The position numbers and the translations under genes are program-made. A stretch of DNA of 32,126 nucleotides from Saccoglossus kowalevskii (taxonomy: Eukaryota; Hemichordata; Enteropneusta; Harrimaniidae), in NCBI RefSeq assembly GCF_000003605.2, contig NW_003118931.1, forward strand, positions 644,481 through 676,606. Direction: 5' to 3'. Shown in pieces: positions 1-12,100 of the stretch. The notes beneath the pieces are model-generated. The model did no database searches. It was not told the DNA's origin and saw only the letters and a list, made by a program, of their open reading frames with translations. Position 1 is the first letter of the stretch, and every line of letters begins with the position of its first letter.

Positions 1-609
1 ATCAAACTCAATTAAATTGCAATCTTATATAGAAATACAATGTAAATCAAACTCAATTAAATTGCAATCTTATATAGAAATACAATGTAAATCAAACTCA
101 ATTAAATTGCAATCTTATATAGAAATACAATGTAAATCAAACTCAATTAAATTGCAATCTTATATAGAAATACAATGTAAATCAAACTCAATTAAATTGC
201 AATCTTATATAGAAATACAATGTAAATCAAACTCAATTAAATTGCAATCTTATATAGAAATACAATGTAAATCAAACTCAATTAAATTGCAATCTTATAT
301 AGAAATACAATGTAAATCAAACTCAATTAAATTGCAATCTTATATAGAAATACAATGTAAATCAAACTCAATTAAATTGCAATCTTATATAGAAATACAA
401 TGTAAATCAAACTCAATTAAATTGCAATCTTATATAGAAATACAATGTAAATCAAACTCAATTAAATTGCAATCTTATATAGAAATACAATGTAAATCAA
501 ACTCAATTAAATTGCAATCTTATATAGAAATACAATGTAAATCAAACTCAATTAAATTGCAATCTTATATAGAAATACAATGTAAATCAAACTCAATTAA
601 ATTGCAATC
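1..609. repeat. 45-bp tandem repeat array (13.5 identical copies)
   Basis: A 45-bp unit starting ATCAAACTCAATTAAATTGC repeats about 13.5 times with no mismatch visible; rows 180 bases apart are letter-for-letter identical. The array is cut by the left window edge, so its true size is unknown. It stops abruptly at 609, where only scattered bases still match. Each unit contains the palindrome ATTGCAAT. One forward frame has no stop because 45 is a multiple of three, which creates a 222-codon ORF that is not a gene. Perfect identity means either very recent amplification or homogenisation, or assembly from a single collapsed or extended read. Confidence 0.97.
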
Positions 610-665
610 GTCCCTAGAAATGTTCAGCCTATATCAAGGTGATGATTCATATGTGTATGCTGTAG

Positions 666-698
666 CACAGTCCCTCTATCAGTGATATATGGACTGTG
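666..698. promoter_or_regulatory. inverted repeat upstream of TKFC
   Basis: CACAGTCC (666-673) and its exact reverse complement GGACTGTG (691-698) flank a 17-bp AT-rich spacer, about 150 bp upstream of the TKFC start codon. It could be a hairpin or a dimeric factor site; no known factor is assigned. Confidence 0.35.
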
Positions 699-763
699 GC
701 TGGAGGGCTGCGGCAAACATTGCTAGATACAATGAGGTCATGTATTGAGGTTATTGTTTGCAA

Positions 764-775
764 TGCGCATGCGCA
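764..775. promoter_or_regulatory. NRF1-type promoter palindrome
   Basis: TGCGCATGCGCA matches the NRF1 consensus YGCGCAYGCGCR at every position and is a perfect palindrome. It lies 70 bp upstream of the TKFC ATG, next to an ETS site, an arrangement common at TATA-less metazoan housekeeping and metabolic promoters. It suggests that transcription starts within roughly 780-840. Confidence 0.7.
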
Positions 776-841
776 ATGAGGAGCCGGAAGTCTCAGATAA
801 ATACTAAATACGGGACTAAATACTACCTCCTCCTGACCTGA
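776..841 (+). CDS. upstream ORF (21 codons) in the TKFC leader
   Basis: An ATG at 776-778 opens a 21-codon frame beginning M-R-S-R-K-S and ending at TGA 839-841. Only one codon (ACC) separates this stop from the TKFC ATG, and the two are in the same frame. It matters only if transcription starts upstream of 776. In that case it would restrain TKFC translation, or TGA readthrough would add a basic N-terminal extension. The ETS site falls inside it, so it may equally be untranscribed promoter. Confidence 0.3.
   Translation: MRSRKSQINTKYGTKYYLLLT
784..791 (+). promoter_or_regulatory. ETS/GABP-type site
   Basis: CCGGAAGT is the canonical ETS-family (GABP/ELK) core. It sits 9 bp after the NRF1-type palindrome and 53 bp before the start codon. 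The pairing supports a core promoter here rather than a distant first exon. Confidence 0.6.
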
Positions 842-844
842 ACC

Positions 845-950
845 ATGGCAACCCAGGCTTATAAACACCTAATTAATGACCCTGAAACATGTGTTGATGA
901 TATGTTAGATGGGGTCCTTGCAATGCACCCTAATTTGAAGCGGCTAAAAG
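845..950 (+). CDS. TKFC: TKFC coding exon 1
   Basis: Encodes residues 1-35 plus the first base of Gly36. It starts M-A-T-Q-A-Y-K and contains the family's DDMLDG...HPNL region (human has DDALAG...NPNL). Donor GTACGT; intron phase 1. Confidence 0.95.
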
Positions 951-3900
951 GTACGTTATTTCTGTTCGATATGCGCTAAAGGTAACCTTTTGTTGGCACG
1001 GCTGGTGATCTGGGGACCCTTGCTCGACCAACAATAACCCCACTTCCACATCGTATTTCAGAGTGCATGCTACGATTGACAGTGAAGGGTTGTGTTAATG
1101 TAAAGGTTACCTAGCGTGTACCACAACGCTTACCCCGAACAACCCCCATATGTGGTTATGCTGAGTTTGAGGTGTACGCCCGGGATGACCACCGTGACTG
1201 GGTATACGACGTTGTCAGAGTGAACGTTAATTGCATTCGGTCGTCGGCTTACCACTCAAACATCCCCATTTTCAAAACTGCCCAACTTTACTTTCCTATT
1301 CACTCAAACAATCTATACAAGACGACAAATGCAAACACCTTTTATATTCTAGACTTGCAGCTCAGCCGATGTCATTTGCGAGATGCTGAATTGTTCGAGT
1401 TACAGACAACTCGATGTTTTCATAACTTGAACAATCCAGCATCTCTCATTTTTTAACTGTTTGTAGCAACTACAAATTATAACTCTGGCGTATTAGTGAC
1501 TGTGCGTGCATGTATGCAATTGATGTAGGGGCCAATGTTTTGCTGTGGGCGCCCTCTGTTGGTGTATACAAAGTTAACGAGCAGTTGTCGCTGGAGGGCG
1601 CAAGTTATACGAGTTGTAACAATTCAACTGATGAAAGTCTAACGTTGTTGTACCTACCATTACTTTTGAGCTTATATTTTCCTTGAAATTTCTCAAAATG
1701 AAGTTGTGACATTTTGGGTACACGCTTAGCTGTGAGTTCATGTCCATTTGTAGTGTTGTTTCTGCGAAAGTTTCGTCGCTGTTTTGTGCACAAAGTGTTG
1801 GGAAACCTCAAATTTCAAAGAAACAAGCAGTTACTGACGAACATGGGCACAAGTTTGGTCATGGAACCACAGATTGTTAACTCCCCGTTTTGTACGACAC
1901 GAAAAATATGCACCGATGTACCTTGATGCCTTGAAATGCAGACATTCAATAATGCAAAGAACAAATACGATTTTCATGCTACAGAACTGTGAGTGTAGGC
2001 AAGACTCTCAATTTGCACAGATCTCTACGTTGAAGTATTAATTGTAAACCATTATACAGAACTAGTTACATAAGAATCACGGTATGCTTGTAAGCCAACA
2101 TTAAGATTTTTGATGCCTGTGTCTGCCATAATTGGTGTGCTGACCAAACGTGATAGATTACTGATTATAGAGTACGTCTGTTTTTTTGTGATTCATTCAA
2201 GAATACCGATGGTCGATCATGTTGAGTTTATTTTCATGATTTTTTTTTCAAAATAGGTACAAAGACAAACGGTTTACATATACAAATTGTTATACATATT
2301 TTTCGTTTTATTGACATTTGACCGACATTTCATTCAATTTGGTAATTGTATTGGTTGGTTAATCATTTAATATAATGCAAAACTGGTGGCAATTTAGCTT
2401 TGTTCATGTATCCTATCTCTTTCTCAGACGCACTTTTCCAATTTTTTTTAGAATGTGCTACAAAGTCATGACATGATGTTCTGCATATTCTTTTCAATTG
2501 TTTTGGGTTTCGATGAAATTTAACCGGCTGCGAAAATTTTTCGTCCAATAAAACTCAATCGCAAAATGTGAACAGGCATGCTTTGGCCGATTGTATGGAC
2601 ATTACACTTGATAGTTTAGCACATTTGCTTGTTTTGTGATTGGATTGAAAATGGCCAAGTGACGGCCACGTTGGTTTATTTGTCACGTGTCCTTAAACAT
2701 GTTTCGTCTTGCCTTGACAGATGTTTTTGAAAGTTGTCAAATAAAAACGAGGGATATATCTTTGATAGTGACTTGTTATCATAAAGATCTCCATCATCTT
2801 GTCGAAATATATTTCGTTGGGGATAAAATGACCGACAGTTTAGAAAAAATGTTTGCATTTCAAATAATAAATTTTACGCAAATACTGCGTCGTTCCACGA
2901 TGTGGCTTTAGGTCGCCAACGTTTCGTACGTAGTTTCACTTTAAATTTTGGAGTGTCTAGATGCCGTGCACTTACAACTTGAATCTTTCTACAGTTACAC
3001 TTCTGCAAACAAAAAATAGGCAAAATTTTACACATCGAAAATTATTCTCGCATTGTGTTGTATGATGGGTAACTGAACGTCATCGATCTGACCTTTGCTC
3101 TCGTACTGCATGCATAGGCTATCGCGTAATATTGCGAGAAGACATCGAAGAATACAAAGCGTCCGGTAAAGTGACTTTGCTATGCGGTGGTGGGTCTGGA
3201 CATGAACCCTTTGCAGCTGGTAAGTAGGTTTCGTGGAATATTATACATATTATATTGTACCGTGATCAGAGCTCTGGTGGTACGGGGAGGCATTGGTAGG
3301 TTCTTACCAGCTTTTTCGGGATATTTTTTCTGAGGACTATATTTTGAGAAATCTTCATTGACACCTCTTTATGTTTGCAATCATCAGGCTTGAGTTCATT
3401 CTCGTCCGCTAATGAATAAACATCAACCAGCGATCGCTTTAAAGCATTTAGAATGGGAGTACAGATCACAGATTTGTTTTTGTAGATATATTTACATCAT
3501 TATATATTGAAAATGTTCAATTTAGTGCGTCATATTTCTGTATCACTTTCTGTAAAGTCGAACGAACTCCTTATTGGTACACATACCGTTTGATTGGTTC
3601 CAGCACTTTTCACGGACTTTGGCGGTTGGAATAACAGAGTTTGCCTCTTGATGTAACAGCTGAAAACAGCGCGATTCAAGTTGCAGTATGATTGTCACAC
3701 CACGTTACTTTGCCAGCTGGTACAATTGACATATTCATCATGCAGTTTGTATTTTTGTACACAGGGTTTCTAGATTGAATAATAATAGCGGAATATTTTT
3801 ACTGTATATAACTAAAGTTAAAATTAACCATTCATTCTGTATACACGTAAACTATTGCCTATCATATACAATTCGCATAACTTTTTGTTGCATGTTAATT

Positions 3901-6138
3901 CGAGAGAACGAGACATGTCAGTCGACTAGCAACGTTTCAATAGAAAACTATCCGATCCTGTCTTAAACATAAACGGGTGTTTTGCGTAACGCGCGTAATA
4001 GTATGCGTTCGTACATGCGCACACGCAATGAATTAATAGTACGTACCACCAATACGAAAATGCAACAAACAATACAAAACTACTAAAACAGAAACTCGAA
4101 ACTATCGCCCTTTCAGTCACACTGGACATTTGAGTTTGAAAATTGAAAAAAAAATATATCTATGAAAAATATATGATTATATTGTAACTGTATCGCAGTT
4201 CAATTCAGAACTGTTTAGGATCATAGTCACAGGAAATATTGTTAATTAATCTTGAGCAAAAAAAAAAAACTAAAATATTCAGTTTATCATGTTTGTTCTT
4301 ATTTTTAGTAAAATAATACATTTTTCACATTTTCATTACATGTGAATACGCACAAAGGACTGTGGGTATTTTATAACGAGAAAAAGTATTATAAACATGT
4401 TCCCATGTGAAATGTACAGTTACATTTGAAATGTGTCCCAGCTGTGTGATGTATAACATATAAACACTATGTAAAATCAGAAGAAAAAAAACAATTGTAT
4501 TCCCGTGTTTACAATCTTTCTGACCATGTTTCAACATTTTAGGCTACGTTGGGAAAAACATGCTATCTGCTGCCGTTGCCGGCGCTGTATTTGCATCTCC
4601 GCCACCCAATGTGGTGCTGGCCGCTCTGAGGGCACTTGCTTGCCCAGGTAAGCGAAGTTTTGTTCGAGTATATTGTTTGTCAGCACTGTTCAAACTGAGT
4701 TATAGCGCCACCATGTTCATGAGTTTAACTGTTACTTCGTTTTAGATGGCGACCTTGAGTTAGTCATCAATACGATATCAATGACTGCAATACTGTAAAA
4801 CATTTTGAAATAACTACTTAAAGAATTTCGATCTCTGACTGAGTTAAAATGTAGCTTATGTCACAAGATTCTTATTATGAGAATACACTTTTTGAATATA
4901 TCTTGAATTAGTGGAGATATAACGAGGTGGCTACACGAGCCAATGTAATATGTTGTATATACGTGAACACAAAATCTTACTCTATGTTTCCTATGTTCTA
5001 TGTTCCTATGTTCCATCTTCAGCCGGTACACTGCTGATATTGATAAACTACACGGGTGATAGGCTGAACTTCGGAATTGGTGTTGAACGAGCAAGAGCCG
5101 AAGGCTGCAAAATCGATGTGGTGACTGTCGCCGAAGATTGCGCCCTCACTAGTACAGACAAAACAGCAGGGCGACGTGGGCTGAGTGGAGCTGTATTTAT
5201 ACATAAGGTACATATATAGAGAAGTAATTTCCATCAGGCGATTGTGATAAATTAGAAACACTGGAGATGAAAGCATAGTCAGTGATCTCTCAAAGTTGAC
5301 ACGAAATTGTTTAATGGATCACAGCCTGATGTTGTTTGATTCACAGTCCCTCTGTATACTGTAAACTATTCACTAATTTTTAATTTTACTATTTTCACTG
5401 ATAAGTAAAATCCGCTAATTTAAATCTACATGAATATGCCACTTTAAAACCTGGTAAAAAGTCTCAAAAGTAGTGAAATTAAACACCAGTAAAAAATAAA
5501 TGGTTCTACAGTAGTATATTGTGTGAATATGGCAGGCCTTGCCTTTTGAAATTGCCAAGAGTCAAACAATGCCTCTACTTGGCACAGAAAGGTGAATAAT
5601 TAAGGGAGCTATCTCTTCAAAAATGTATGGATTAGGAGACGGATAAATGACTCGTCTGGGTCTTGATTCGTGCGCCGGAATGATAGGCGACGGTGAAGTG
5701 ATCACATCATGAAATAAAACACTTGCTCCATTTACATAGATTGCAGGTACATTAGCAGAAGAAGGAAAATCGTTGGAAGAGATCGTAAAAATAACATTAG
5801 AAGCAACACAAAACATGGGTAAGCTCGATTTTGCTCATCACGAAACTTTTTTAAAACCTGACTACCGCAAGGTTTAGTACTAACTAGTATAGTTTGTTTT
5901 TTTAGAAATATAGATGGCGTATTCTCAACTACTTATACAATGTACTTTATTTCTCCGAAATATTGTAATAATATAAGGAGCATTGCAATTACAAAGAGGG
6001 ATTGTGATCGATATACAGTTCTATAAATTAGGAGGTTACACAATTCGCTTAAGTTTTCAAAGTATCCTCGATTTAACTGCGCGTGGCCCGATTCGATATA
6101 TCATGGGGTAGTTGTGTCGCGTATTCTTCAACAACTGA

Positions 6139-6178
<40 letters not shown>

Positions 6179-9100
6179 CATGACACACCACAATATTAGA
6201 AAGACCTAATATTGACGCATTTTCGTGATTTTTTTAAGGAACCATAGGCGTCGGCTTATCTCCATGCTGTGTTCCTGGATCTGGATCCACATTCACTCTG
6301 GGAGACGACGAGATGGAGCTAGGACTAGGTGAGTGCCTTGTCATTTTGACCGGGATTTGCAGTACGGGTTGTGGTTGTGGTTGTTGTGTGTGTATGACGT
6401 GCAGACAACCGTTTGTAAGTGGCCTATTGAAATTGTTGTCACTATATGAGAGCGTCACGGTGCTTTGGCAGAGACGGGGGGCGGAGGGCAAGGTTTTATA
6501 TGTAGCAATCTGAGTTACCATCGAAGAAAGTTTGTAATGTGATTAAGTCAGGTCGTTACTCTGAATGACTTCGAATCGATTAACATTGATAAACGAATGA
6601 ATGCATTTTTGGGGGTGATTGAAATCGGCTCAATGTTGTTATATTGTGGATGAAACGGAACTGTACATATATAAATATCCATAATTAATAGTGGCAGTGC
6701 TTACTTAAAAGGCTTATGTAGATAATGTTGTGAGCATATTGAAAATAAATTTTATTTTATATTATATCTAAATTGAAACATTAGGATAACGCATGCGCAC
6801 AAAAGTTTACCAGTATTTCAACGAATGAACGCCACTGTTATCCGCCAAAGCACGGGTTTTAATATGATGCGAAATCATGTCCTAATTAATTTAATTTAAT
6901 TTTAATTTAATTTAATATTAATTAATATGTGAGCTATAAGAACAAAGTTTTCAGTTCATAGTCCAATGTATTTAAATAATAATGGACGACCAAATTTTGT
7001 GCTACATATGAGAAAGAAACTAGTTTTTTGTCCACCAAATACTGAATGTATTTGGAATCATTTACATTGCGAGTGGGTGAGTGACTGATGTGTGGTCGGG
7101 TGCAGAGTAAAACTGTAGTGAACGCCCCAGTGAACGGCATACGGGTACGCCATCTCAGTGCCCGGCCACGACCTCGCTAGTGTGTGTGTGTGTATGCATA
7201 GTTTCCTCCAGATTGCCGCTGCGGATCGACTGTTTCATGAGGGTATACGTTATTGACAACTCTTCTGCATAAAAGTTATTTTCTAATGTTACTGGAAGCC
7301 GGTGATTTGACGAAATGCGTAGCGAGCGAACATCGAACAAGAAAACAGGAAAAAGAGTGACCTAATGGACTGTATAAATCATAAAACAAAAACCCGTTGT
7401 TCAGTTCCTCATTCGTGGCGCTATCTTCGATCCGAGTCTCTATTTTGGGCGAATATTTTTCTCATTTGGGTAAAAATGCTATTTTTGACTTCTTCTTGAA
7501 AACTGCTACCACAATAACGCGCGCCGTACTAGATGGAACGCAGCGGCCGAACGTGATTTTGCGAACCGAACAGATGACGATTGTCGAATTTCTGTTGTTA
7601 TTAACAATATATGCCGATTTCAGTATTAAATATTTGTTACCTCACAATTTCTCTTCTCTTTAAACCCTATCCCTTATTCGTTGTCGAAAACATCAACTTA
7701 TCCATGGTACGGGGCCCTTGATGACTTACATGATTGCGAATGATCTGCAGCAATGGCGTAATGATAATGCTATAATATATTTACCAATATGCACTGTCAA
7801 ACAACAAAACTAAAAATTACATTTTCTCGTTCATATTGCCACTCACAAAATTATGGACTTTCTTTTGTGTTCGAACATCACTATAATCGGAATTGTATCC
7901 TCTTATCATTTTGCTATTCAGGAATTTTCATGGAATCAAAAAACCGCTGCGAGCTTAAATTTCATTCAGATAGAATCCTGCGTGAACGCACAGTGATTGG
8001 AGTACAGTAGCATATAGGGAAATTTCTGAACACCTGGAAATTCAAGTTCATAATGTCACAGAATATTGTGTACAACAAAGATTCGAACCGAAGTCGGCCC
8101 AGCTGTTCCATTTGAGCCAAAGTGTGTGATACTGCGTTATATAATTCGGATCAAGATCTAGCTCAGATGTGGTTTTGAACAGAATTACTTAAACTATCCG
8201 CATCACCTAACGCAGTTTATTTATTGCCCCTCAAAATCGTTTTCATTACAACATACTGTGAAACCGTAATCAACTTTATCAACTTTAATGACATACATTA
8301 CGTTTGGCCCAATCTAATAAGATCTCTTTGTGGGATTGTTTTTATATTATTTATTTTATTTATTATGCATTGTTTATTTTTTTCATAATTTGTATTTAGC
8401 ATTTCGCCTTTCGTGGAGATTTTGCGATCAGAGGGCAACACATAAAATAATAATGAGAAGAAAGAAATGACGAAATTGCAACTGTACGAAAATCTTATTT
8501 TAATCTGGTTGGGGTTTGATCTAACCTGAGGATGAAACAATATAATTAATCTAGTCATGGACTGGTGAAAGCACCCAGATTATTTTAGAAATATCGGAGT
8601 TTATAATTATATTTATCTCAAAAATACGTAAATTGTCAAAATTATAATGGTCAACCCATATCGTGACCGGAAACTAAAACAGAATTGTCTTAACATCCTT
8701 GGAACAGAGTGATAGCCTGAGGCTAATGGGTTTATTTCAAACATGGCGTATGATTAGTAACAGTTAGCCTGTGCGATTCCGGGTCGAGACGGCTTTTAGA
8801 AATTACAGTTAGAACAGAAAGTGGTTTGAAACTCCGTTAAACTGCAGTGACCCGATTTGGCGGATTCGGTTCAGTTCTAGTGAGTACATCACCATTAGAC
8901 ACCCTATTATGAGAGATGTGCCGTCAGAATGTTCGGTTGGCGGGGCGTAGAAGTATTGCTTTGAAACATGAGTTACGACCAATAAAGTGGTATATATGAA
9001 AATGGAGCAACACAGGTTGCGCTGTGATTTAATTTAAACTGATAAATACAGACTGGCCCCGGGAACAATTTCATCTTTATTAAAATTTAACTGGATGGTA

Positions 9101-12100
9101 TAACGGCAGCTAAGAACAAACTTCCGTTGATGGGGACATTGGTATTTTGTTCTAATCAATCATTGAACAAATACTAGTAGACAATTTGAAGACTTGACAC
9201 GACACTTGTAAGATGAATTCTATCCTTACATTTAATCTAACCATAGACCTTAGAATAGAATAGACGTATTTTCGTATACATATTTGTAAAGTATGGCGAA
9301 TAAAAACATAATTATCTCGGAAATCAAATGCATTTTTCCACCGTTGGGAGAAAATAGCTGAATGGTAAATGCAATTTCTTTATATCTGTGTATTTGCTAT
9401 TATAACTGTAGATTCCATACATAACCAAACAGTGCACAGTTACTAATATACCATAATTATTCACTTACGTACAGGAATCCACGGAGAAGTTGGCGTCACC
9501 AGAATGAAGGTGAGAAAACTAACCAAGGTGGTATAACAACAGAGTACCAATTTATTACTGTCCGTTTAGACGTAGTCCGAAAATGGGGACTTATGGATTG
9601 ACCTATGTGCGCGCGTGTGTGGGTGCGTGCGTCCTTTCGTCCGTATCCAGCTGTATCTAACACGTGCATGAGCAGTTCAAATTCAAACTTCACACATACA
9701 TCAGACATTATATCAGATAAACGCACGTGCTTCTTTGTCGCCATCAAATCCAACGTTGGCTAACTCGGGCGGTTACCTTGTTTAAACGATTGCGGTTCTC
9801 CACTGAGCCATTCCATAAATAGTGCAGTGATGCGATATCTCGTGCAAACGGGGACTATTTTATTTACAATGACTTGTTAAATTTGTCTTGAATGTGAATG
9901 TGTTTGAATAATAGTCATGAAATCACTAGACCCACCGGTTTGTGACGTTATACTAGTACCTATATGAGACTGATGGCCAGAATTCCTTTCTTTACTGTGT
10001 GACTTTATTTTGTGTTGTTGCTCACTAAATCACAATAAATACTACGATCACCAAAAATGCTTTTTGCAAAAAACAAATGAAAATAACGATTTATGAGACA
10101 TTTATCGTTGGTTGCTTTAACATGAACTTCTATGAAAATAGATCCAAAAGAACCACTTTGCCTGTTTTCAGCAAGTGTTTGTTTTCAACAAACGAATTCT
10201 TACTGGGTAAAAAGTTTATGACAGTCAATAAATCAAACGTAGCACTTTTGAATCAACAGAATGATTTATACTTTGTTGGATTTTACTTGATCAGTGAGCA
10301 TTAGAGAGTCTTAAAAAAGTGTTTGTCTTGGAGCTATCTGCGTGGAATGAAGTTATTTGGCAACTTGAAGTATATCGATCGTGGTAGTTGCATTGTTTAA
10401 ATTTTTACGATAACAAGTTCGTGAACGCCTGTGAAGTGGCAACCTGGTATAGAGCATTGTGTCTCTGACCACAGTCTCTCTAGATGGGGGGGGGGGGGGG
10501 GCAATCGATGTTCATGGATGTCATGGTAGGCACAAATTCGAAACAGATCAATAAGTATTTTTATCCGACGCAGACAATATTTATTGTTATGCTATATCGT
10601 GTGTGTCCCTCAAATTCAAGAGGGTGCTCGTGGTCATGATGGTGTTTTTTCTTGACGCATCGCTGTGAAAACATTACCGTCCAAAGGAGCTTGCTCGCAT
10701 TTTCCGCGAATCATATTTGAATAAGAGCAGCAACCTTATGCTACCATTGAATCTACGGTACCTGTTCCTTTCGTCACGCTGTTTTTTTATTTCAAAAAGT
10801 CAGTTGTAACCGAATCTCTAACACACAATTTCGTGTATAATTGAACATTATGAGTTATGTGTGTAGCATAGAAATCCATCCCACACAACCCTCTGGGGTT
10901 GACTTTATGGGTGTATTGCTTGCGAATAATTATTCCAGATCATTTTCCCCTTTTCCTTGATAGCTTACACCTGCAGTGAATGTAGCTGCGACTATGATAA
11001 ATCACATGACCAACCCAAGAACGAGCAGCCATATTAAAATTGCCGCGGGTAAGTCGATCCACTGTAAGCCACGTGTCATTTAATCGATCAGCGAGCTGAA
11101 ATTAAATATCATTTTCTTTCTATGTGTATCCTTGGTTTTTTCTGGTGTTGAACGCTAGATCAGTGTAGCAGGTGCACTGTCTGCTCACAGATACTGAGAA
11201 TAGGAGAGGAGATGGCATTGCTTAATTCTTTTGTAATAACCCAGATATCATGCAGCTCATTTAAGTCTCTGCTATCGTGATGAAAACGTAACTAAGAAGA
11301 ACAGATTATTAAACAACTTTAATAAAGCTGATCTACAATAAAATACTTTGTCAATGATAACTTAATAATTACTCAGTCTCCTGCTATGTTATAATGGGAC
11401 ATTTAAGGGATGTTCCGGAAACGCTTGGCCATGTGCGTCTGCTGCAGACATAGTATGTCATTTAGTTTATATCTGAAAATAATAAAATAAGTATTCATTT
11501 CCCGCGTTTCATCAGGTGACAAGGTGGCGATCATTTTAAACAACCTTGGCGGCACTTCGACTTTGGAGTTTTGCGTCATGGCTAAAGAAGTTATTGCCTT
11601 TTTAGGTAAGTTATTTCGCATAGGATGCTTACCAGGTGAAAATATTGCAGTATTACTGAAGGTGAACTTTGAACTACGTCCACGCAATATTCTTTATGTT
11701 TTATACGCATTATTTATTTAATTAATAATGTATAAGTATACCTGCATTTATTGATAATTATGACATGTCAGAATATGCCCTCTGACCAATGATAGCGTGT
11801 GTATTTGTGGGAGGGGGTGTCTATGTACGTTCAAGGGGATGCGTAGTGTTTTATCCTGCTGAACTCTTCGTCCAGTTCGTTTAATGGTGAGGGCCTCGCC
11901 TGTTGACGTGTACAGTGCATCCACGTATGTTAGAGATACGAATTGTAGTAGCTTGTGATGCTTAGCGGTTTATTTGATTGTGCGTAACCCCAGTGAACGT
12001 TGGTTTATCCGATCCCTACATAGCAAGCGGCTCCATGGTTTATTTTACGACCACACGTGAGAAACACGAAGAGTTGAAAGCCCGTCGAATTGAAAGCTCT

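Larger units (their letters stand above)
951..3117 (+). other. TKFC intron 1
   Basis: 2167 bp, phase 1, AT-rich. It holds a possible 143-bp inverted-repeat element (974-1116) and two back-to-back CTCF-like motifs (1549-1601). The short ORFs show no family signature. Nothing else is recognised. Confidence 0.85.

Noticed and set aside
17-685. 222-codon forward ORF with a 15-residue repeat
   Set aside because: It is only the open frame of the 45-bp satellite; there are no stops because the period is divisible by three and the unit is perfect. No start context, domain or end consistent with a gene.
8085-8160. tRNA-like T-arm (reverse strand GGTTCGAATC)
   Set aside because: The stem does not pair beyond one or two bases, and no D-arm, anticodon arm or acceptor stem can be built around it.
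10964-10977. Alternative TKFC exon 8 acceptor at 10975-10976 (CTGCAG)
   Set aside because: It would read TGA immediately in the required frame, whereas the upstream TAG acceptor keeps the frame and aligns to the family.
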